This document shows positions 54,098 to 62,564 of a stretch of DNA of 64,000 nt, piece after piece. Each line of letters starts with the position of its first letter. Positions within the stretch are counted from its first letter, which is position 1. The notes under the pieces are model-generated. The model saw only the letters and a program-made list of their open reading frames with translations, was not told where the DNA came from and did no database searches. Position numbers and translations under genes: made by a program. Source of the DNA: Bacillota bacterium (lineage in GTDB: Bacteria; Bacillota_I; Bacilli_A; RF39; UBA660); assembly GCA_003524085.1 (NCBI GenBank), contig DOEC01000021.1, positions 1 to 64,000 of the forward strand, read 5' to 3'.

Positions 54098-55438
54098 ATG
54101 AAGAAAAAAGTTTTGCTTGTTTTGGTGTTAATCATGCCAATAATTTGTAATGCAAAGGAGGAGGTGAAATATAGATGGTACAATTATGAAGAAAGTAATG
54201 TTCATTATGTAAGTGAACCCGAAAGTGTTTGTGAGTACTTTGATAAAAGTGACTATAAATATACAGATTATGTTTATAGCTTGACAAGTCCAGAAGTTAA
54301 AGAAGGTAGAGAAATAACTAGTGATTATAAAGATTATACTTTTTTAAGAAAATATGTTAATAAAATAGGTATAACTAGGTTTAGTGGTGCGACTGAGTAT
54401 GATTTTTACGAATTGGAAGTGCTTGATAAAGACGGGAATAGTGTTCCTTATGAATTTAAGAGTTACTTAGATAATTATTTATTACTAAAAGACAAAGATT
54501 ATAATAATGCTGCTAGAATTTTGATGTATGTTAATATGGATATAGTATTTGATAGTCCTATTGATATAGAAAATACTAGTATTAGAATTACTTATAAGAA
54601 TGTTAAAGGAGAACTTAACGGAATAGACTTCAGAGCTTATATGACTGATGAGTATGTATCAAATAGCTATGCAGGATATAGTACAATTAATACTCATGTG
54701 TGTAATAACGAAAAGTGTGTGTTTACAGCTAAGATAGATAAAAGACAAATGAGTACAACTGATGTTGTTGTAAAAACTAAGGTTTATAAATATAGAGACA
54801 CTTTATATAAGTGCTATGACATGGTTAAAAATTATGCTCCAGGATATTATGAAAACTTAAGTGGATACACAAAGGACGAAGAAGACTACATTGTTACAAA
54901 TAGCTTGACTACTGAAGAAATTGATAAAATAATAAGCGAAAATATGAACTTAGTAAGTGAACAAAATAAAGAATTAATTTCTGAAGTGATGAAGTTAAAG
55001 AGTGAACTAAATAATAAAGAAGATATACTTAAAAAGATGGCTGAATTTGAAAAGTTAGTTAAGTCTACTAGCGAAGATAATACTGATATGCTTGGTAAGT
55101 TAGCTAGTTTAGAAACTCTCATTAAGAATGACAACATTAGTTATGAAAGTGTTATTAATAAACTTAGTGAATTAGATAGTAAAAATAGTAACTTTGATAT
55201 GACAGAACTTAAAGATTTTATTACTAAAGCTAGTCAAAAAGAAGATACCACAGTAAAAAATGTGAGTAACACAAATACAGAAAATAAAGAAACTAAAGAA
55301 AAAATAGCTTTTGTAACTAAGGAAGATGAAAGTGCTCCAGTTAAAACTAATATATTTATTTTGGTGTTTGGAGTTATGTCTTTTCTAATTAGTTTAGTAG
55401 TGCTTATTAAAAATGTCGTAAAATGTAGAAAGAAATAA
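54098..55438 (+). CDS. Secreted coiled-coil membrane protein of unknown function
   Basis: A 446-residue protein: signal peptide (KKKVLLVLVLIMPIICNA), a ~230-residue beta-rich outer domain with several Cys, a coiled coil (~270-350, repeated LxxL/E heptads), and a C-terminal transmembrane helix with a basic tail. Not recognised. The duplicated element at 53981 drives it, and it lies just before spoIIAA; it may be a developmentally regulated surface protein, but this is inference. Confidence 0.65.
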   Translation: MKKKVLLVLVLIMPIICNAKEEVKYRWYNYEESNVHYVSEPESVCEYFDKSDYKYTDYVYSLTSPEVKEGREITSDYKDYTFLRKYVNKIGITRFSGATEYDFYELEVLDKDGNSVPYEFKSYLDNYLLLKDKDYNNAARILMYVNMDIVFDSPIDIENTSIRITYKNVKGELNGIDFRAYMTDEYVSNSYAGYSTINTHVCNNEKCVFTAKIDKRQMSTTDVVVKTKVYKYRDTLYKCYDMVKNYAPGYYENLSGYTKDEEDYIVTNSLTTEEIDKIISENMNLVSEQNKELISEVMKLKSELNNKEDILKKMAEFEKLVKSTSEDNTDMLGKLASLETLIKNDNISYESVINKLSELDSKNSNFDMTELKDFITKASQKEDTTVKNVSNTNTENKETKEKIAFVTKEDESAPVKTNIFILVFGVMSFLISLVVLIKNVVKCRKK

Positions 55439-55508
55439 TTATCTAGTTATGTCGAATATGTATAAATTTAATAAAAAATGTTCTATATTAGTTACAAGGA
55501 CTGATGAT

Positions 55509-55856
55509 ATGTTGAAAATTAATATGGAGTTTAGTAAAGGAATACTGTGGATAAGATTAGATGGTATATTAAATAAAACTACTTCTAATACATTTGATGA
55601 CGAAGTTATACCTGTTATTTTAAAACATGGGATAAAGTATGTGGTTGTTAATTTAGATAAAGTTAATGTTATAGATTTAAAAGGAATAGAAAGTTTAATT
55701 TCTTTAAATGAAGTGGTAAGGTCAATGAACGGGAAGACAACTTTATGTAGTCTTACTAATAGGGAAGTAAAGAATATCTTAAATAAAAGTGAATATAATA
55801 ACACTTTTTATGAAACGAGTAATGAATTAACTGCACTGGGAGTGATGAAAATATGA
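55509..55856 (+). CDS. spoIIAA: SpoIIAA-like STAS anti-anti-sigma factor without phosphosite
   Basis: A 115-residue STAS protein aligning with SpoIIAA from its start (MLKINMEFSKGILWIRLDG ... VVVNLDKVNVID ... GIESL). In Bacillus the segment FMDSSGLG carries the serine phosphorylated by SpoIIAB; here it is VIDLKGIE, so the serine is replaced by Lys. ATG 55509 is nine bases after AAGGA. It overlaps sigF by four bases (ATGA). No anti-sigma kinase gene lies between. The fold is clear; its activity as anti-anti-sigma factor is uncertain. Confidence 0.8.
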   Translation: MLKINMEFSKGILWIRLDGILNKTTSNTFDDEVIPVILKHGIKYVVVNLDKVNVIDLKGIESLISLNEVVRSMNGKTTLCSLTNREVKNILNKSEYNNTFYETSNELTALGVMKI

Positions 55857-56509
55857 TAATGAGTATAGAAGAGTTGTTAACTCAAAATAAAAATTTTATT
55901 TATAAGATAGCTTCAAAATATAGTAAATACTATAATATAGACGATTTATTTCAAGTTGGGGCAATTGGATTTATTAAAGCATACAAAAATTATAAGAAAG
56001 TTGATACTAAATTTACAACATATGCTTATAAATACGTACTTGGAGAAATAATTGAGTTTATTAAAAACGATAGAACTATTAAAGTAAGTAGTGATAACTT
56101 GAAACTGTTTAAACTTTATACAGAAACTAAGGAGTACTTGTCTAAAGAAATGAATATGGTGCCTACGCTCTATCAAATAAGTGATTATTTAGGTATTGAT
56201 GAAGTTGTTTTAGCAGATGCAATAAACAAAAGTGAATTTGCAATTAGTTTAGAAGAAAGCTTAAATAATGATGAATTTACTTTAGAAAAAGTTGTAGGAC
56301 TAGATGATACTAACAACATTGATATGTTAATTGACTTAAAAAATGGACTACTAAAGCTAAAAGAAGATGAAAGAAAGTTAATTGAACTAAGATATTTTAC
56401 TGGATATACTCAGAGTGAAGTTTCTAATATGCTTGGAATGTCACAAGTACAAGTTTCTAGATGTGAAAGTAAAGTACTAAAGAAAATAAAGGAAACAATG
56501 ACTGTATAA
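55853..56509 (+). CDS. sigF: Forespore sigma factor SigF (sigma-70 family)
   Basis: A 218-residue sigma factor with region 2 (DDLFQVGAIGFIKAYKNYKK, FTTYAYKYVLGEIIEFIKND), a region 3 segment, and region 4 (LIELRYFTGYTQSEVSNMLG, MSQVQVSRCESKVLKKIKE). Length and the neighbours spoIIAA and spoVA identify it as the forespore sigma factor of the SigF/SigG group. Its start overlaps the spoIIAA stop. Normally held by SpoIIAB, which is not encoded at this locus. Confidence 0.9.
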   Translation: MIMSIEELLTQNKNFIYKIASKYSKYYNIDDLFQVGAIGFIKAYKNYKKVDTKFTTYAYKYVLGEIIEFIKNDRTIKVSSDNLKLFKLYTETKEYLSKEMNMVPTLYQISDYLGIDEVVLADAINKSEFAISLEESLNNDEFTLEKVVGLDDTNNIDMLIDLKNGLLKLKEDERKLIELRYFTGYTQSEVSNMLGMSQVQVSRCESKVLKKIKETMTV

Positions 56510-56549
56510 CTCAAAATAACTTGTCCATATTAATAATGGGTGAGTTATT

Positions 56550-56984
56550 TTGAATTTAAAAGAATATAAGAAAATTGTAAGTAAACATTCTAAAAAAGAA
56601 GATATATTTAAAAATGTAATAGTTGCTTTTTTAGTCGGTGGACTAATGGGAGTAATTGGTGAATTAATATTTAAGTTTTTCAGTGTTAACTTAGGATTAA
56701 CTGATAGTGAAAGCTTTATGTACTTAATGATTGTTCTTGTTGTTGTTTCTTCTATATTAACAGGTCTAGGCTTTTTTGATAAGATAGTTAGCTTTGCAAA
56801 GTGTGGATTAATTATACCAACTACAGGGTTTGCTCATGCAATGACCTCTAGTGCGATGGACCATAGAAGCGAAGGATTAATTAAAGGAATAGGTAGTAAC
56901 ATCTTTAAAATGACTGGTTCAATAATACTGTATGGATTAGTTTCTGCTTTCTTTTTTGCAATAATTAAAGGAGTGGTAATGTGA
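56550..56984 (+). CDS. spoVAC: Stage V sporulation protein AC
   Basis: A 144-residue membrane protein: KKIVSKHSKKEDIFKNVIVA, then LVGGLMGVIGE and KCGLIIPTTGFAHAMTSSAM, typical of SpoVAC, the mechanosensitive part of the spore dipicolinic-acid channel. It starts at TTG with GGGTGAG upstream. It overlaps spoVAD by four bases. In Bacillus the same operon follows sigF. Confidence 0.93.
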   Translation: MNLKEYKKIVSKHSKKEDIFKNVIVAFLVGGLMGVIGELIFKFFSVNLGLTDSESFMYLMIVLVVVSSILTGLGFFDKIVSFAKCGLIIPTTGFAHAMTSSAMDHRSEGLIKGIGSNIFKMTGSIILYGLVSAFFFAIIKGVVM

Positions 56985-57943
56985 CAATATATTTTAAAAA
57001 TGCCTATATAAAAAATGCTTATTCAGTAGTTGGAAGAAATGAATATGATATAAGTATTAAAGGAGATTTACATATAAACGATTACTATTTATCTAAAAAA
57101 AGCTTTGAACAAGGAGAAAGTGAGTTACTTATAAAAAGTATAAGCGGACTATTAAGTAAATGTAAAAAGAAAGAAACAGATATTGATGTAGCACTTTCTG
57201 GAGACTTACAAAGTCAAATTTTAGCTAGTACTTTAGCCTATAGAAACTTTAGCATTCCATTTTTAGGACTATATAGTGCGTGCGCAACATTTTGTGAAGG
57301 CTTGATAATTGGATCAAATCTTTTAGAAAATAAAGGTATAAACAATATTATAATAAGTACTTCTGCAAATAATTTAGCTAGTGAAAAGCAATTTCGCTTT
57401 CCAATTGAGTATGGTGCAATTAGAAAATACGTTAATACTTTTACTGCAACTGCTGCTGTTAGTACTCTTTTAACTAAAGAGAAAACAGAAATTAAAATAG
57501 AAAGTGCGACAATTGGTACTGTAGTTGATATTGGATATAATGACGCGAACAACTTTGGAGCTGTAATGGCTTTGTCTGCTAGTAAAACAATTAGTGAACA
57601 CCTAAAAGAAACTAATAGAAGTAGTGAATACTATGACATTATTTTAACAGGTGATCTTGGAGTATACGGAGTTGAGATTTTAAAAGAACTATTAAGAAAT
57701 GAATATAAAATTAATGCTACAAACATAGTTGATGCAGGAAGTATATTACTAAAAGATACTAGTGTAGTTGCAGGTGGAAGTGGACCAGTTTGCTTGCCAC
57801 TTATACTATTTAATAAGATTTTAAAGGAAAAATATAAGAAAATACTACTTGTTGCAACTGGCGCACTTCATTCAAAAACAAGCGTTAATTTAAAAGAAAG
57901 TATTCCTAATATTTCACATGTAGTGAGTTTGGAGGTTTTATGA
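56981..57943 (+). CDS. spoVAD: Stage V sporulation protein AD
   Basis: A 320-residue thiolase-fold protein: DVALSGDLQSQILASTLAYR, LGLYSACATFCEGLIIGSNL, NFGAVMALSA, DIILTGDLGVYG and GSGPVCLP. SpoVAD binds dipicolinic acid at the inner spore membrane during loading and release. It starts at GTG and overlaps both neighbours, so the three spoVA genes are translated together. Confidence 0.93.
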   Translation: MTIYFKNAYIKNAYSVVGRNEYDISIKGDLHINDYYLSKKSFEQGESELLIKSISGLLSKCKKKETDIDVALSGDLQSQILASTLAYRNFSIPFLGLYSACATFCEGLIIGSNLLENKGINNIIISTSANNLASEKQFRFPIEYGAIRKYVNTFTATAAVSTLLTKEKTEIKIESATIGTVVDIGYNDANNFGAVMALSASKTISEHLKETNRSSEYYDIILTGDLGVYGVEILKELLRNEYKINATNIVDAGSILLKDTSVVAGGSGPVCLPLILFNKILKEKYKKILLVATGALHSKTSVNLKESIPNISHVVSLEVL

Positions 57944-58290
57944 TATATTTAAATGCTTTTATAGTATGCGGGGTAATATGTGCAGTTGGTCAGTTAATAA
58001 TTGAATACACTAAGTTAACGCCAGCACATGTTAATACATTTCTAGTTATAGTGGGTGCATTCTTGTCTATGGTTGGTGTATATGATAAATTAATTTGTTT
58101 TAGCGAGGCGGGTGCAAGTGTGCCTATAACTAACTTTGGACATATTCTTTTTAAAGGTGCATATCTAGGGCTAAAAAACAATGGAATAACTGGACTTTTA
58201 AACGGAATATTAGCTAGTTCAAGTGGTGGATTAACCATTACTATAATTAGTGCTTTTCTAATAAGTTTAATTTTTAAACCAAAACATTAA
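57940..58290 (+). CDS. spoVAE: Stage V sporulation protein AE (SpoVAEb)
   Basis: A 116-residue membrane protein: GVICAVGQLIIEYTKLTPAH, VGAFLSMVGVYDKLICFSEA and GASVPITNFGHILFKGAYLG, the SpoVAE/SpoVAC-related fold. It completes the minimal dipicolinate channel. GGAGG precedes the ATG, which overlaps the spoVAD stop. Terminator follows at 58306. Confidence 0.92.
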   Translation: MIYLNAFIVCGVICAVGQLIIEYTKLTPAHVNTFLVIVGAFLSMVGVYDKLICFSEAGASVPITNFGHILFKGAYLGLKNNGITGLLNGILASSSGGLTITIISAFLISLIFKPKH

Positions 58291-58305
58291 AAAAATTACA
58301 AAAAT

Positions 58306-58328
58306 ACTAGAGAATTCTCTAGTTTTTT
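58306..58328 (+). terminator. Terminator of the spoIIAA-sigF-spoVA operon
   Basis: ACTAGAGAATTCTCTAGT is a perfect palindrome followed by a T-run. Confidence 0.85.
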
Positions 58329-58360
58329 GGTATACTTATAATGAAAGAGTGGGAATAAAA

Positions 58361-59707
58361 ATGGAAGAGATATTAAAAAGAGGTTTAATTATTATATTAG
58401 TAATGGTTATAGTATTACTAGTTTATTACATTTTAAAAGGTGTTTTACTTACTAAATTAGGTAAACTTAAAAAGGATAAAAAAGTATGGTTTGCTTGGGT
58501 TCCAATTCTAAATACATATTATTTAGGTAAACTAACTTTTAATAAGACAGTGGGTGCAATATTAGTAGCGCTTAATGTTCTTACTTCAAGTGGAAGTTTT
58601 ACGAGTGGAAGTACTACAATAAATATTAGTTTTCTAAGTTTGTTACCAAGTAGTGTAAGCGTTATTATACTTATACTAAATTCACTAATCAATATAGCTT
58701 TGCTTATTTATTCAGGAGTTTTAATTAAAAAGTTAAAATCTACTATAGTAAGTGAAGAAGTAAATACAAAAGTAGAAGATTCAGCACCTATTATTGAAGA
58801 GTTGGATTTAGGTGGAAATGAAGATAATATTGAAATAGTAGATTTAAGTAATGAAGGTGGAGTTGTTAATACTCTTGAACAAAAGAAAGAAAACAAGTTT
58901 ACCATAATAATACTTGCTGTAATTTTAGTTTTTGCAATTTTACTTCCTACGATAAGTGGTATATTTAATCCAAAAGATAACACTATTGATAACACAAAGC
59001 CTAACGAAATAAAATATACTGAGACTACTAAGGATGGACTACTTACTATTGGAAAAGAGACTGGAAACATTACTGCTAAGAATGTAAGATTTTATAATTT
59101 TTCTAAGCAAAGTGGAAATATAATTAGTTTCATCTATTTACCAGAAGATGAAATAAAAAATGTAAATGAGTCTAACTTATTTATACAATTATATGATGAA
59201 AAGAAAAACATTATTTATAGAACTAAATTTACTAGTGATACTGTATTAAGTAGAAAAATAAGTGGAACATATAACTTAAACACTAATGGTGAGATATACA
59301 AAAATGCTTTCTATGCTTCAATAGTGATTTTAAAAGATACAGACTTTTCAGTAGTTGATAATATCATGGTATGTAAATATACTACAACTGATGGAAACTA
59401 CAACATAATAAATAAAGTAACATATAACTTTAGTAAAAATGGACTAGCAAGCTATGAAGTAGATAAATCTGTAGTTAAAATAGGACTAGAAGAAAGTGAT
59501 GTTTATAAAGATAGCTTTCAAAAAGAAGCAAGTTATTTAAAGGAAAATGTGGAAAACTTAACTGTTACTGATACAAACATAAAATATAAATTAAATTTAG
59601 TTACTTATAGTAGTCAAGAATATTCTCCACTTTATAAATTAGGTACTACTATTAAAGAAATAAAAACTAATGAAGAAAATAATAACTGGAGTTGTAGCAA
59701 TGAATAA
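58361..59707 (+). CDS. Membrane protein of unknown function, 448 aa
   Basis: Not recognised. Three or four transmembrane segments in the first ~130 residues with a KKDKKVWFAWVPILNTYYLG motif seen in small membrane proteins of gut Bacillota, a disordered acidic linker, another helix (IIILAVILVFAILLPTISGI) and a C-terminal ~240-residue outer domain. The ATG at 58361 is favoured by GAGTGGG spacing. It overlaps scpA by eight bases. Confidence 0.6.
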   Translation: MEEILKRGLIIILVMVIVLLVYYILKGVLLTKLGKLKKDKKVWFAWVPILNTYYLGKLTFNKTVGAILVALNVLTSSGSFTSGSTTINISFLSLLPSSVSVIILILNSLINIALLIYSGVLIKKLKSTIVSEEVNTKVEDSAPIIEELDLGGNEDNIEIVDLSNEGGVVNTLEQKKENKFTIIILAVILVFAILLPTISGIFNPKDNTIDNTKPNEIKYTETTKDGLLTIGKETGNITAKNVRFYNFSKQSGNIISFIYLPEDEIKNVNESNLFIQLYDEKKNIIYRTKFTSDTVLSRKISGTYNLNTNGEIYKNAFYASIVILKDTDFSVVDNIMVCKYTTTDGNYNIINKVTYNFSKNGLASYEVDKSVVKIGLEESDVYKDSFQKEASYLKENVENLTVTDTNIKYKLNLVTYSSQEYSPLYKLGTTIKEIKTNEENNNWSCSNE

Positions 59708-60419
59708 TTTTTTAATAGGGGATTTTGAAGGACCTTTAGATTTACTTTTACATTTAGTAAAACAATCTAAAATAGAGATAAGTGAAATAAAAATAGTAGA
59801 TATAACTGAACAATATTTAGATTATCTTAAAAAAATGGAAGATATGAATTTAGATATTGCTAGTGAATACTTGGTAACAGCAAGTGAATTAATTGAAATG
59901 AAAAGTAGATATCTTTTACCAAAGCCTCCTAAAGAGGAAGAAGATAGTGAATATTTAGAAGACCCTGAAACTGAATTAAAAAGAAGATTACTAGAGTATC
60001 AAAAGTATAAAGAAAGCACAGAAGTATTTAGAAGTCTTATTGATAAAAGAAGTAATTATTATACAAAAGTACCTGAAAAAAGAGAACTTTATACTGAAGA
60101 AAAACTAGAAAATACTGAGAATGTAACTGCAAGTGATTTACTTCTTGCTTTACAAAAACTTCTTGAAAGAAAAGAGTATTCAAAACCAATAAATACTAAA
60201 ATTACTAGAAAAGAGTTGTCAGTTAGTGAAAGAACTGCTAAAATAAGAAGTATATTGAAAAAAGAAAAAAGGGTTGACTTCCTAAGTTTATTTGATGAGT
60301 TAACTAGACCTTACATAGTTGTAACATTTCTTAGCATACTTGAAATGGCTAAAGATAAGGAAATAATTTTAAAACAAGAAGCAAACTTTGGAAGAATTAT
60401 TCTTGAAAGAGTTGATTAA
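59700..60419 (+). CDS. scpA: Segregation and condensation protein A
   Basis: A 239-residue kleisin: FEGPLDLLLHLVKQSKIEIS (the family's N-terminal signature), ITEQYLDYLKKMEDMNLDIA, SEYLVTASELIEMKSRYLLP, a linker, and a C-terminal winged helix (FLSILEMAKDKEIILKQEAN). It bridges the SMC ATPase heads. The start at 59700 has TGGAG upstream; the longer frame from 59670 lies within the preceding gene. Confidence 0.94.
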   Translation: MNNFLIGDFEGPLDLLLHLVKQSKIEISEIKIVDITEQYLDYLKKMEDMNLDIASEYLVTASELIEMKSRYLLPKPPKEEEDSEYLEDPETELKRRLLEYQKYKESTEVFRSLIDKRSNYYTKVPEKRELYTEEKLENTENVTASDLLLALQKLLERKEYSKPINTKITRKELSVSERTAKIRSILKKEKRVDFLSLFDELTRPYIVVTFLSILEMAKDKEIILKQEANFGRIILERVD

Positions 60420-60421
60420 TT

Positions 60422-60988
60422 ATGAATTTAAAAAGTGTAACTGAAGGAATTTTATTTGTAGTAGGAGATGAGGGGATTACTTTAAAAGAGTTATCTGATA
60501 CACTAGGTGTCAGTGAAAGTGAAGTAAAAGAAATCTTGTCAAATCTAAGACATGACTATGAAAGCAATGAAAGAGGACTTAGAATTAGTTTCTTAGGTAA
60601 TACATTTAAACTTACTACAAAGAGTGAACATAAGATGTATTACGAAAAACTTGTAACTGATTCAAAGACATTCACATTAAGTAATGCAAGTTTAGAAGTT
60701 TTGGCTATAATTGCTTATAATGAACCTATTACAAGAGTTAAAATTGACGAGATAAGGGGAGTTTCTAGCAGTCAAATAGTTAGAAAACTTTTAGCTAGAG
60801 GTTTTATTAAAGAATGTGGTAAAGATAATAGTATTGGTAAACCAAATTTGTATAAGACTACAAATGAATTCTTAGATTATTTTGGACTTGCTACTAAAGA
60901 AGATTTACCTAAACTTGATATTAAAGATAGTCCAGTAGATAATAGTGAAGTAGAACTATATAAATCAAATTATAAAGAAAATGACTAG
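60422..60988 (+). CDS. scpB: Segregation and condensation protein B
   Basis: A 188-residue two-winged-helix protein: EGILFVVGDEGITLKELSDT, LSNASLEVLAIIAYNEPITR, VKIDEIRGVSSSQIVRKLL and IGKPNLYKTTNEFLDYFGL. It works with ScpA and SMC in chromosome condensation. It follows scpA by two bases. Confidence 0.94.
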   Translation: MNLKSVTEGILFVVGDEGITLKELSDTLGVSESEVKEILSNLRHDYESNERGLRISFLGNTFKLTTKSEHKMYYEKLVTDSKTFTLSNASLEVLAIIAYNEPITRVKIDEIRGVSSSQIVRKLLARGFIKECGKDNSIGKPNLYKTTNEFLDYFGLATKEDLPKLDIKDSPVDNSEVELYKSNYKEND

Positions 60989-61011
60989 TAATTAAAAATA
61001 GTCTTTTTTTT
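60983..61011 (+). terminator. Terminator of scpAB
   Basis: GACTA and TAGTC pair across an A-rich loop, followed by eight T's at the scpB stop. Confidence 0.7.
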
Positions 61012-61098
61012 GAGCTTTAATTACTTGATTTTTTTAATTTAAATGGTATTGATATTTTGTGCTAGATATGGTAATATTTTATTAGGATGGTGAGATTA

Positions 61099-62142
61099 AT
61101 GAACGATCTAATAGAAGTTTATACTAGGTTAAAAATGAAAACTGATTGTCTAATTACATTAACTTATTTTTCTAGTTATGGTTATGAAACAACTAAAAAA
61201 TATAAATTAATTGATATTGTTGGATTTTCTTATATTTTAGTTCAGAATGAAGAAGAAATGTTAAGTATTCCTTTTTTTGGAAAAGATACAATGATTAAGA
61301 GTATCACTATAGATAATTCAAAAGAATCAATCTATTTTAATAAATATGTAAATGAAAATATATTTAATGGTTTTTATATAAAAGATGGATATGCTGAAAA
61401 CATAAAACAAAATATGTTAGGAAATTTAGATTTTAAGTTAGAAGATAGAGATAAATTTATTCAAAGGTATAAAGATAAAACATCTACTTTTGAATATGAA
61501 GATTTGTTTTTTTCTTTAAAACAGAAGCAAGAATTTAATGAGTTCTTTAAACTATTAATTAAAGGTTTAACTAATTATTGTGAAAAGAATGGACTTAGTT
61601 CAGAGTTAAATTATATTGGCAAGGGTACAACTTCAATAGTTTATGGTATAGGAGATAAAATTATAAAAATTGGTAAACCTAGAAGAAAAGTCACTATACC
61701 ATATTGTGAATATTTATTACAACCAATTATAAATCATGATTTTGAATTTGATGGCTATCCTATACATATTGAAGTTACACAAAAAGTTTTTATGTGTGAT
61801 GAAATAAATGACAAAACAGTTAAAGAAAAACTTGATAAAAAAAGAGAAGAAATTTCTGAATATTTGCATAGTATTGGTTTAAAAGCTACTGACTTACATC
61901 TTGGAAATCTTGGCTTTTTAACTAAAGATAATAAAGTGCATTATGAAGATATTAATTTTGATGTAGGAAATAGTATAGCTACTTCTATTGATAACAATAA
62001 TAATTTGAAAGTTAAAAAAGCAGGTGAGATAGTTATAATTGACCTTGACTGTTTGGAAATAGAAGATGTAAACAAATATACAAAATATCTGGAAAGTCTC
62101 GGTTTTTCTTTAGAAAATAATAGTATTTCAAAATCAATGTAA
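61099..62142 (+). CDS. Protein-kinase-fold protein of unknown role
   Basis: A 347-residue protein. The C-terminal half has kinase-like landmarks: glycine loop NYIGKGTTSIVYGIGDKIIK (~170-190, with a Lys in IIKIG), catalytic loop TDLHLGNLGFL (~263; Asp and Asn present), and DLDCL in the place of DFG (~314). The N-terminal ~165 residues are unrecognised. Both a real kinase (aminoglycoside-kinase-like fold) and a pseudokinase are possible. TGGTGA precedes the start. Located between scpAB and tRNA-Leu. Confidence 0.65.
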   Translation: MNDLIEVYTRLKMKTDCLITLTYFSSYGYETTKKYKLIDIVGFSYILVQNEEEMLSIPFFGKDTMIKSITIDNSKESIYFNKYVNENIFNGFYIKDGYAENIKQNMLGNLDFKLEDRDKFIQRYKDKTSTFEYEDLFFSLKQKQEFNEFFKLLIKGLTNYCEKNGLSSELNYIGKGTTSIVYGIGDKIIKIGKPRRKVTIPYCEYLLQPIINHDFEFDGYPIHIEVTQKVFMCDEINDKTVKEKLDKKREEISEYLHSIGLKATDLHLGNLGFLTKDNKVHYEDINFDVGNSIATSIDNNNNLKVKKAGEIVIIDLDCLEIEDVNKYTKYLESLGFSLENNSISKSM

Positions 62143-62148
62143 TTAACA

Positions 62149-62187
62149 AAAAATCTACTTTCTTTTACGGGAAAGTAGATTATATTT
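62149..62187. terminator. Bidirectional terminator
   Basis: AATCTACTTTC and GAAAGTAGATT form an 11-base stem with A and T runs on the two sides. Confidence 0.8.
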
Positions 62188-62210
62188 GTTACTAGCATTT
62201 TTATTAATTT

Positions 62211-62295
62211 TGGTGCTCCTCTAGGGACTCGAACCCTAACATATTTCTATACACGATTTTGAGTCGTGCGCGTCTACCAATTCCGCCACAGGAGC
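62211..62295 (-). tRNA. tRNA-Leu (anticodon CAA)
   Basis: On the minus strand: acceptor GCTCCTG pairs with the 3' AGGAGC; anticodon loop CTCAAAA gives CAA; a long variable arm as in class II tRNAs; T arm AGGGTTCGAGTCCCT; CCA encoded. Confidence 0.95.
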
Positions 62296-62304
62296 AGTAA
62301 CTTA

Positions 62305-62333
62305 ATTATATATTAAAATGGTAAAAAAAGCAA
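62305..62333 (-). promoter_or_regulatory. Promoter of tRNA-Leu
   Basis: On the minus strand TTGCTT (62333-62328), a 17-base spacer and TATAAT (62310-62305), about ten bases before the tRNA. Confidence 0.7.
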
Positions 62334-62390
62334 GGGGGTTTTCTTTCCTTGAAATTTATAATAAACGAAAAGTTATAATTAAACAAAAAT

Positions 62391-62430
62391 AAAAAAGCAC
62401 CTGATTTCATCATAGCCGGTGCTTTTAAAA
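62391..62430. terminator. Hairpin downstream of the 473-aa gene
   Basis: AAAAGCACC and GGTGCTTTT pair around a 16-base loop; an A-run precedes the stem on the plus strand, so it can end the minus-strand transcript. Confidence 0.7.
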
Positions 62431-62564
62431 CAAATAAACAACAGGTGACACTTAACAGTGAAATTAAATGTTCCTTTTTTATTATATGAAGATTTCTCTT
62501 CCGTATACATTATACTAAATTATTTAAATTTATGCAATACTTACACTTTATTTTAAGTAAGTGT

